This document shows positions 5,938 through 10,933 of a stretch of DNA of 10,933 bases, piece by piece. Positions within the stretch are counted from its first letter, which is position 1. Each line of letters opens with the position of its first letter. The stretch spans positions 1-10,933 of the forward strand of contig CAZKTU010000224.1 of the NCBI GenBank assembly GCA_964555675.1. The letters run 5' to 3'. The DNA is from CAIWXH01 sp964555675. GTDB taxonomy: Bacteria; Chloroflexota; Chloroflexia; Chloroflexales; Chloroflexaceae. A program made the translations under genes and the position numbers. The notes beneath the pieces were generated by a model, which did no database searches, was not told the origin of the DNA, and saw only the letters and a program-made list of their open reading frames with translations.

Positions 5938-6118
5938 ACATTCCTTTCAGCGCCGGGCCGTGCTCGCGGTGAGTACGGCGAACGGCTGATAGCCCGAGCA
6001 TAGCGTGGCAAGCACGGGCGCGGAGTGTCCTGTCGTGCACTCGTTGTGGCCGCTGTGGGCTACGCCCTTCGTACACCGCTGGTGCCGGTCGAGCGTAGCG
6101 GGCTCAATGAGGCTATAC
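5938..6118. other. Gap between the LuxR gene and the DUF6624-like gene
   Basis: These 181 bases contain copy 2 of the 18-base element (6060-6077) and, closer to the downstream gene, CGCTATGCTC on the minus strand (6005-5996), the same ten bases as upstream of the DUF7010 gene. On the minus strand TTGCCA stands near 6011-6006 but overlaps these bases at poor promoter spacing. No terminator for the LuxR gene was found, so readthrough from it is possible. Confidence 0.4.
6060..6077 (+). repeat. Interspersed 18-base element, copy 2
   Basis: CTACGCCCTTCGTACACC, identical to copy 1 over all 18 bases. It lies 42 bases past the LuxR stop codon and about 122 bases before the start codon of the minus-strand DUF6624-like gene. 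Relative to that gene it is inverted compared with copy 1 and the DUF7010 gene. Confidence 0.7.
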
Positions 6119-8833
6119 TCAGGCGAGCAATCCAGCCGACCGCGCCAGGGCCACCGCCTGGGTTCGGTTGGCCGCGTCGAGCTTGCCGAGGATATTGGTG
6201 ACGTGCTTCTTTGCCGTACGCTCGGTGATGAAGAGCCGGCCGGCGATCTGCTGGTTGGTCGCGCCCTCCGCCAGCAAGGCGAGCACCTCCAGCTCACGCG
6301 CGCTCAGGGGTTCGACCAGCGTGTGGGTGGGTCCATCGGCGCGCTGCAGCGCGGACGGAGCGCCAGCGGGCCCTGGTTCAGGGCGCTCCGCTAGCAGCTG
6401 CTCGACAAAGCCCCGCGTGTCTGCCCCCCCACCATCAGCGGCACGCTGCGCCTGTAGCAGGGGGCGCAGCGGCTCGCCGATCTCGCGGAACGGCCGGACG
6501 CAACCTTCGGGCGCGGCGCGGGCGATGGCCTCGCTCAGCACGCGTCCCGCCTCCACGGAACGCCCAGCCGCGTGGAGCGCAAGGGACCGGACGAGCGGCC
6601 CGAGCAGCGCCACCGGTATGCCGCACAGGGCGGCGATGTGAAGCTCCCCGTCGAGCAGGTCGAGGGCCTCCTGCGCTCGCCCCTGGGCGATGCGGAGCCG
6701 GGCGACGGCGAGCCGCGCCGCATCGTTCGTGCGGACGCCCGTCGGGGCCGACAGGTCGACCCCCTCCAGGAGCGCTGCGGCAGCCAGGGCATCTCCCTGC
6801 GCGAGGACGATCCAGGCGCGCTGGGCACGCAGCTGAAGCTCCAGCGCGGCCGCTCCTGTTGCCCGCGACTCGCGCTCGATCTGCGCAAGCAGACGCTCGA
6901 TCGCAGCGGTGTCACCTCTGGCCTGGGCGACCCCGAGCTGCACATGGAGCGCTCGCAGCAGCGCGTCTTTCAGTACCCCCCCAGCAAGCAGCGTGAGCGC
7001 CGCATCAGCGCGCTGCTGCGCCTCACCGAGCGCGTCGCACAGCAAGGACACCTCGGCAAGCACGACGTGGCAGAAGGCGTGCATCGGGAGCTGGCTCTGC
7101 CCACGCTCAGCGGCGCGCGCGAGCGTGTCGGCGCAGATGGTCTCGGCCCGGGCGAGCTGGCCCGCATGCACATGCATCCAGGCCTCGGTCGAGCGGGCGA
7201 GGGCCAGCAGTGAGCCGTTCGCTGCCCGCTCACTATGGGCAACCGCCTCGGCGACGCGTGCCCGCGCGGCGGCCAGGTCACCCTGGGCCCAGGCCGCCTG
7301 GGTGGCGTTTACACCAACCGTCGCCCGCCAGTAGGCGTCGTCGGGCCGCAGGAGCGCGAGCGCCCGCATGCTGAGCGCGTAGCTCTTGGCCGCGTCGCCC
7401 CGAATCCGCGCGAGCCAGCCCTGAAGCGCCAGCAGTTCGCCCCGGCGCGGACTGTCTGAAGGCTCAGCGGTCTCCATCGCCTGCTCGGCCTGCTGCACCG
7501 CCCGGGCGAGCGCGTCGATGTCCGGCAGCATCAGGGCGAGCCACGCCCGCCAGAGCAGCAGCGCCGGCCGCTGCTCGGCGACAGCGGTGGGGAGGGCGTC
7601 GAGCCAGCGCTGCAGCGTCGCGGTCTCGCCGCGCTCCCAGGCGCGGGTGGCGGCCTGCTCCACGAGATCAGCGGCGAGCGCCTGTTCACCCGCGGCAAGC
7701 GCGTGGTCGATAGCCGCATCGCCCAGCCCCTGGGCGGCAAGCCAGCGGGCCGCACGCCGGTGGAGCTCGGGCAGCTGCTCAGGCGCGCTCCGCTGGAGGC
7801 GCTGGCGGAGAGCCGCCGCGAAGAGGTGGTGGTAGCGATACCAGCCGCGCTCTGCATCGAGGGGGATGAGGAACAGGTTCTGCTGTTCAAGGTCGTCGAG
7901 GAGCAGCCGGCTCCAGGGCTCCCCGATGGGCTGAGCGACGCCGAGGAGGGCATCGCAGAGCGCCGGGCTAAACTGGTCGAGAACAGAAGTCTGGAGCAGA
8001 AAACGCTGGATGTGGGCAGGCTGGTGGGCGAAGACCTCTTCGATCAGATAGTCGAGAGCGGTGCGGTGGCTGGCCGCGAACGCAGCGATAAAGGTCTTCG
8101 GGTCACGCTGGCCACGCAGCGAGAGGGCGGCCAGATGCAGGCCGGCCACCCAGCCTTCGGTGCGTGCCTCGAGCGCCGCCGTCTGTTCGGGGGCGACGGC
8201 GAGGCCCATCAGGCCGCTAAGGAAGGCGTGCGCCTCATCCAGTGTGAAGCGCAGCTGCTCGGCGCGAAGCTCCACCAGCTGGTCGCGGGCGCGCCAGCGA
8301 CTCAGCGGCAGCGGCGGGTCGGTGCGGGTGGTGATAACGACGTGGACGTGGGCGGGCAGGTGGTCAATGGCGTAGGCAAGACTGCGGTGGATCTCAGGCT
8401 GGGTGATCAGGTGATAGTCGTCGAGGGCGAGCAGCAGCGGAAGCTCGTCGTGCTGGAGACGGTTGAGCAGCGCGGCGATCACGCTCTCCGTGGCGCCGGT
8501 CTGGGGGCCGTGGAGCAGCTCGCTCGCCTCGGCACTCACGCCCGGTATTGCCCGCTCAAGCGCACCGAGCACGTAGCTCCAGAAGCGCGCCGGGTCATTG
8601 TCGTCGGCGTCGAGCGAGAGCCAGGCGACCCGCGCCCGATCGGCCACCGTGCGCAGCCACTGGGCTACCAGTGTCGACTTGCCGAAGCCGGCGCCGGCGG
8701 CGATGAGGATGACCGGCTGCTCGAGCCCGCCGTCCAGCAGGGCTAGCAACCGGTCGCGGGAGAGCAGGGCGCGCCGCGGGGGCGGCGGGGTGATCTTGGT
8801 GTGCAGCAGCTTGCTGAGGCTGGTCAGAGCCAC
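6119..8833 (-). CDS. MalT-type LuxR family transcriptional activator (LAL-like)
   Basis: The 904-residue protein begins at GTG 8833 with VALTSLSKLLHTKITPPPPR, the usual start of MalT-like regulators ('LLxTKxxxPxxR'). Next is a STAND-type ATPase: Walker A GAGFGKST (47-54) and Walker B LLLALDDYHLI (133-143). A winged-helix region and a long alanine/leucine-rich helical-repeat (TPR-like) sensor domain fill about residues 330-830. The last 66 residues (839-904) are a LuxR/GerE helix-turn-helix with LSARELEVLALLAEG and TERTAKKHVTNILGKL. Such proteins bind a ligand in the repeat domain, oligomerise with ATP, and activate transcription. The frame stays open upstream past 8998. GTG 8833 is chosen because GAGGT lies six bases upstream and an extended -10 element lies at 8870-8878. 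Target genes may include the DUF6624-like gene downstream or trpS; neither is shown by sequence. Confidence 0.93.
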   Translation of the reverse strand: MALTSLSKLLHTKITPPPPRRALLSRDRLLALLDGGLEQPVILIAAGAGFGKSTLVAQWLRTVADRARVAWLSLDADDNDPARFWSYVLGALERAIPGVSAEASELLHGPQTGATESVIAALLNRLQHDELPLLLALDDYHLITQPEIHRSLAYAIDHLPAHVHVVITTRTDPPLPLSRWRARDQLVELRAEQLRFTLDEAHAFLSGLMGLAVAPEQTAALEARTEGWVAGLHLAALSLRGQRDPKTFIAAFAASHRTALDYLIEEVFAHQPAHIQRFLLQTSVLDQFSPALCDALLGVAQPIGEPWSRLLLDDLEQQNLFLIPLDAERGWYRYHHLFAAALRQRLQRSAPEQLPELHRRAARWLAAQGLGDAAIDHALAAGEQALAADLVEQAATRAWERGETATLQRWLDALPTAVAEQRPALLLWRAWLALMLPDIDALARAVQQAEQAMETAEPSDSPRRGELLALQGWLARIRGDAAKSYALSMRALALLRPDDAYWRATVGVNATQAAWAQGDLAAARARVAEAVAHSERAANGSLLALARSTEAWMHVHAGQLARAETICADTLARAAERGQSQLPMHAFCHVVLAEVSLLCDALGEAQQRADAALTLLAGGVLKDALLRALHVQLGVAQARGDTAAIERLLAQIERESRATGAAALELQLRAQRAWIVLAQGDALAAAALLEGVDLSAPTGVRTNDAARLAVARLRIAQGRAQEALDLLDGELHIAALCGIPVALLGPLVRSLALHAAGRSVEAGRVLSEAIARAAPEGCVRPFREIGEPLRPLLQAQRAADGGGADTRGFVEQLLAERPEPGPAGAPSALQRADGPTHTLVEPLSARELEVLALLAEGATNQQIAGRLFITERTAKKHVTNILGKLDAANRTQAVALARSAGLLA

Positions 8834-8869
8834 ACCGACACCTCGTGGGAGCCAGACAAAGGTGGATGT

Positions 8870-8878
8870 ATTGTAGCA
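8870..8878 (-). promoter_or_regulatory. Probable extended -10 promoter of the LuxR gene
   Basis: On the minus strand the bases read TGCTACAAT, an extended -10 element (TGn plus TACAAT, one mismatch to TATAAT). No good -35 hexamer is found 17 bases upstream, as is usual for extended -10 promoters. Transcription would begin near 8863, giving a leader of about 30 bases to GTG 8833 with its GAGGT site at 8844-8840. This position argues against translation starts further upstream. Confidence 0.55.
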
Positions 8879-9076
8879 TGCCAGGGCGGATAGGGCGTTG
8901 CGCTCCCAGCTGAGCGTCGCCAACCTCAGATCTGGGCTGTGATATGCCCCGAGGAACGGCGCAACGACCGCCATATTTGCGGCAAGGGCGAGCCCCACGG
9001 CTTCCTCACGGGCCTGGGCCTGCTCGGCCTCGTAGAGGGCTATCAGACGCGGCCCGGCCTCTACCGCACTGAGATG

Positions 9077-9094
9077 CTACGCCCTTGGTACACC
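9077..9094 (+). repeat. Interspersed 18-base element, copy 3
   Basis: CTACGCCCTTGGTACACC differs from copies 1 and 2 at one base (G for C at 9087). Like copy 1 it is followed by TGCG and lies about 102 bases before a plus-strand start codon, here that of trpS. The similar spacing in two cases suggests a link to downstream gene expression, an inference from two examples. Confidence 0.65.
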
Positions 9095-9135
9095 TGCGCG
9101 CGCCCACGCCAGCGTAATGAGTGTACATTCGCCTC

Positions 9136-9164
9136 CTGACACGCCAAGCGCTTGCCCCTATCTT
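9136..9164 (+). promoter_or_regulatory. Sigma-70-type promoter of trpS
   Basis: CTGACA (9136-9141) and TATCTT (9159-9164) are separated by exactly 17 bases; each is close to the TTGACA and TATAAT consensus. The start point would fall near 9171, inside the palindrome ACACGCGTGT (9169-9178), which could be an operator. The leader of about 26 bases carries GGGAGG (9186-9191) and leaves no room for a T-box or other long riboregulator. Confidence 0.6.
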
Positions 9165-9168
9165 TGTA

Positions 9169-9178
9169 ACACGCGTGT
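9169..9178. promoter_or_regulatory. Ten-base palindrome at the predicted trpS start point
   Basis: ACACGCGTGT is a perfect dyad placed at about -2 to +8 of the predicted transcript. A repressor could bind here, but ten-base palindromes also arise by chance and no second copy was found near the other genes. Confidence 0.3.
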
Positions 9179-9196
9179 ATCTACAGGGAGGTCTCT

Positions 9197-10210
9197 ATGA
9201 AGACGCAGCAACGGCTACTGACAGGCGACCGCCCCACCGGCAAGCTCCATCTCGGCCATTACATCGGTTCACTCTCGAACCGGGTGCGGCTTCAGCACGA
9301 GTACGATTGCTTCTTGATCATCGCCGACCTGCATACCCTGACAACCAGGCCGACGCGGGCGGCCATCGCCGAGGTGGAGCAGCACATCCGCGATCTTGTG
9401 CTCGACCACCTGGCGGCCGGGGTTGAACCGGGGCAGGTCACGTTCTACGTCCAGTCGCGGGTGCCGGCCGTCTATCAGATCAATCTACTCCTCGGCATGC
9501 TCGCCACGGTTCCGCGCCTGAGTCGGTTGCCAAGTATCAAGGAGATGGCGCGGGCAGCCCAAATCGCCGATAATCAGCTCCCATACGGGCTGCTCGGTTA
9601 CCCGGTGCTCCAGGCCGCCGACATTCTGATGCCCCGCGCCCAGCTTGTGCCGGTTGGCAAGGACAACGCGGCTCACGTCGAGATCACCCGTGAGATCGCA
9701 CGGCGCTTTAATGACCTCTACAGGACAACCTTCCCTGAGCCGGAAGCTTTGGTGCCGGCAATCGGGACACTTCCAGGGACCGATGGCCAGTTCAAGATGA
9801 GCAAGAGCCTCGGGAACACGATCTTGCTTTCCGACGATGCGGCCACCGTTGAGACGAAGGTGCGACGTATGGTCACCGATCCGGCCCGCGTCCGTGCCGA
9901 CATTCCGGGGCGGGTCGAGGGCAATCCCGTGTTCGTCTACCATGATCTGTTCAATCCCGACACCGCTGCGGTCAACGACCTGAAGGAGCTGTATCGAGCG
10001 GGTCGCGTGGGCGACTCGGAGGTCAAACGGCAGTTGGCCCTGGCGCTAAACAAGCTCCTCGCGCCGATTCGCGAGCGGCGACACCAGATTGCCGAGCGGC
10101 CCGGGCTTGTAGACGAGATCCTTGCTGCGGGTAACCGCCGAGCGCAGATCGTCGGCGAAGAAACCCTCGCGCTGATGCAGGAGGCGATGGGGCTCACATA
10201 CTTCCGCTAG
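9197..10210 (+). CDS. trpS: Tryptophan--tRNA ligase (tryptophanyl-tRNA synthetase)
   Basis: The 337-residue protein charges tRNA-Trp with tryptophan using ATP, in the cytoplasm as a homodimer. It is a class I synthetase. The HIGH-type motif is HLGH (residues 18-21) after TGDRPTGK (9-16), and KMSKS is at 200-204 after GTDGQF. The Rossmann-fold body includes FLIIADLHTLT (39-49), YPVLQAADILMPRAQLVPVG and EITREIARRFNDLY. The C-terminal region includes GRVEGNPVFVYHDLF. Length is normal for bacterial TrpRS. ATG 9197 has GGGAGG five bases upstream. The opening 'TGDRPTG' and 'NRVRLQ' resemble the TrpRS branch that includes Deinococcus TrpRS II and many Firmicutes enzymes, which in some organisms is a second, auxiliary copy. 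Whether this is the sole or an extra enzyme cannot be judged here. It is transcribed divergently from the LuxR gene. Confidence 0.96.
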   Translation: MKTQQRLLTGDRPTGKLHLGHYIGSLSNRVRLQHEYDCFLIIADLHTLTTRPTRAAIAEVEQHIRDLVLDHLAAGVEPGQVTFYVQSRVPAVYQINLLLGMLATVPRLSRLPSIKEMARAAQIADNQLPYGLLGYPVLQAADILMPRAQLVPVGKDNAAHVEITREIARRFNDLYRTTFPEPEALVPAIGTLPGTDGQFKMSKSLGNTILLSDDAATVETKVRRMVTDPARVRADIPGRVEGNPVFVYHDLFNPDTAAVNDLKELYRAGRVGDSEVKRQLALALNKLLAPIRERRHQIAERPGLVDEILAAGNRRAQIVGEETLALMQEAMGLTYFR

Positions 10211-10225
10211 CCTCTTATGTGGTTT

Positions 10226-10261
10226 GGCATTCGGAAAAGCTGAAGCAGCACTTCGAATGCC
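10226..10261. terminator. Hairpin after trpS
   Basis: GGCATTCG (10226-10233) and CGAATGCC (10254-10261) form a perfect 8-bp stem; the 20-base loop contains a smaller GCTG/CAGC pairing. It begins 16 bases after the trpS stop, the expected place for a terminator, but no T-run follows. Confidence 0.45.
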
Positions 10262-10390
10262 GATGGCTATGAGTACGTGACCTACGAGCGCTCAACCGGA
10301 ATAGTTCGACTGATCGTGAGGCATCACGACCGTTGCGCAAGGAGCTTCTTCGCAGGAGGAGCCTCCGGGAGCCGTGTAAGCAAGCTGTTG

Positions 10391-10397
10391 AAGGAGG
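10391..10397 (+). promoter_or_regulatory. Consensus ribosome binding site before GTG 10403
   Basis: AAGGAGG matches the full Shine-Dalgarno consensus and stands five bases before GTG 10403. It decides the start proposed for the TetR-like gene, although it also lies within a longer open frame. Confidence 0.45.
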
Positions 10398-10420
10398 CTC
10401 TGGTGCAGGCTCTGGTGCAG
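10397..10420 (+). repeat. Perfect 12-base tandem duplication
   Basis: GCTCTGGTGCAG occurs twice back to back and encodes ALVQ-ALVQ. In intact TetR proteins this place usually reads 'KEALVxALVxRM', so the repeat need not be a recent insertion, but exact identity at the DNA level suggests slippage or a recent event. Confidence 0.6.
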
Positions 10421-10801
10421 CGTATGGTCGAGGGTTGGCAGCGGGCGCTGGAGGCGCAAATCGCCCAGGACCCCGAGCCGCACGGCCGTCTCACCCGCGC
10501 CTACGCACGTCTCATCCTGTTCCAGCTTGAGGGGCAGACGGGCTCGACTGGGGCGGTCGTCGGCGCACTGATCGCCGGCCTGGCCTTCGACCCGCGGCTG
10601 CTCGACCCACTCCATGCGCAGGTGCTGGCGTGGCAGGCCCAGAGCGAGGCCGAGCTTGACCCGGCCACGGGTGCCGTCGTACGCCTCGCCACCCACGCCC
10701 TCTGGACGAACGACCTGCTGCTGACGAACGCCATCTCACCGGAGCTCCTCCGCCAGATCGTCGCCCGGCTCGAGGCGCTAACCTATCCCGGTGTCGCCTA
10801 A
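10403..10801 (+). CDS. TetR-family C-terminal (ligand-binding) domain, DNA-binding part missing or degenerate
   Basis: From GTG 10403 the product has 132 residues: VQALVQRMVEGWQRALEAQI, then DPEPHGRLTRAYARL, a helix with TGAVVGALIAGLAFDPRLL, and AVVRLATHALWTNDLLL before the final helix. This helical pattern, with the 'DPxPxGRLTRAY' and 'LAxDGLWxxDLL' type motifs, is that of TetR regulator C-terminal domains. Intact TetR proteins are about 190-210 residues and begin with a 45-residue helix-turn-helix. Here the frame extends upstream to GTG 10277 (174 residues), but those extra residues show no helix-turn-helix apart from a possible scrap, RVSK-LLKEAL, recalling 'GVSKGxxYxHFxSKEAL' with an internal loss. 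I see it as a decayed regulator or a repressor-like domain without DNA binding. The start is uncertain; 10403 follows AAGGAGG. Confidence 0.6.
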   Translation: MQALVQRMVEGWQRALEAQIAQDPEPHGRLTRAYARLILFQLEGQTGSTGAVVGALIAGLAFDPRLLDPLHAQVLAWQAQSEAELDPATGAVVRLATHALWTNDLLLTNAISPELLRQIVARLEALTYPGVA

Positions 10802-10818
10802 CATACGACGCACACAAA

Positions 10819-10844
10819 GGGGCACGAAGCCTCGCTTCCGCCCC
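10819..10844. terminator. Hairpin after the TetR-like gene
   Basis: GGGGC-AC-GAAGC pairs with GCTTC-C-GCCCC around a CTC loop, ten base pairs with a small internal mismatch. It begins 17 bases after the stop codon. No T-run follows on either strand. Confidence 0.45.
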
Positions 10845-10933
10845 ACACCGACGCAAGGGATTGTGAGGCAAAGCATAGGAATGCGCGTTTCCAGCGGCCG
10901 AACAGCAGACAAGACAAAGATGTCGGAAACCTT
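10845..10933. other. Right edge: no complete gene; possible start codon at 10920
   Basis: Nothing is recognised in these bases. ATG 10920 (MSET...) opens a plus-strand frame that runs off the window, but only AGACAAGACAAAG precedes it, so the ribosome binding site is poor and the call is a guess. Confidence 0.2.

Larger units (their letters stand above)
8834..9135. other. Divergent region between the LuxR gene and trpS
   Basis: No gene is called, but the minus strand is open from about 9074 down to the LuxR start and has coding-like third positions in its first 35 codons; the plus strand from 8975 to 9100 is also open with high GC at third positions. Copy 3 of the 18-base element is at 9077-9094. 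GTACAC within it (9088-9093) is matched by GTGTAC at 9121-9126, an inverted pair 27 bases apart. Confidence 0.4.

Noticed and set aside
7703..8746. Plus-strand open frame of 347 codons opposite the LuxR gene
   Set aside because: It reads as a repetitive charged product with no domain, while the minus strand holds the Walker motifs of the regulator.
6119..8998. Longer LuxR product starting at GTG 8998
   Set aside because: The family start, the GAGGT site and the extended -10 element all favour GTG 8833. The upstream open frame is reported separately as a finding.
9095..9196. Possible T-box or trp leader riboregulator upstream of trpS
   Set aside because: The predicted transcript leader is about 26 bases, and no T-box sequence or tandem Trp codons are present.
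1..10933. tRNA, rRNA or CRISPR array
   Set aside because: No conserved tRNA arm sequence, rRNA segment or regularly spaced repeat series was seen. The three 18-base copies are kilobases apart.

Overview
The window is GC-rich and reads like a chromosomal stretch from a member of the Chloroflexota, probably a relative of Roseiflexus, Chloroflexus or Kouleothrix. This is inferred from three things: the large MalT-type LuxR regulator, a short conserved-looking hypothetical protein of a kind I associate with that phylum, and the DUF7010 plus CPBP membrane protein set. There is no rRNA, tRNA, CRISPR array or complete insertion sequence. Several genes are broken or shortened, so the ends of the window look like accessory, turning-over DNA.

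Bases 1-1750 hold a plus-strand group of small enzyme-like genes. First is the C-terminus of a PhnB-like VOC protein. Next come a second VOC (glyoxalase-fold) protein and a phosphotransferase of the APH/choline kinase fold, whose catalytic HGD motif reads HGN. Last is a 27-codon stub of a RibD-C/dihydrofolate-reductase-like gene. Bases 1838-2139 hold a strong hairpin and a small minus-strand gene encoding 76 residues.

Bases 2419-4708 form a plus-strand cluster of three integral membrane proteins: a DUF7010 protein and two different CPBP (Abi) family putative intramembrane proteases. Both proteases keep the EExxxR and histidine motifs. A possible 49-residue ORF follows. Facing this cluster, on the minus strand, is a gene for a five-helix membrane protein with a DUF6624-like soluble C-terminus. 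It ends at the one textbook intrinsic terminator of the window (4967-5001). Upstream of it on the same strand is a 904-residue MalT-like transcription activator (6119-8833) with its own probable extended -10 promoter.

The right end has a divergent plus-strand trpS (9197-10210) with a well-formed sigma-70-type promoter. After it comes a TetR-type ligand-binding domain whose DNA-binding N-terminus appears missing or degenerate (10403-10801).

An 18-base element, CTACGCCCTTSGTACACC, occurs three times. All copies are intergenic: upstream of the DUF7010 gene, upstream of the DUF6624-like gene, and between the LuxR gene and trpS. It is the main structure that the genes do not explain. I see no clear evidence of a complete undescribed system. 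The best candidates for a second look are this repeat and the DUF7010/CPBP/CPBP cluster.
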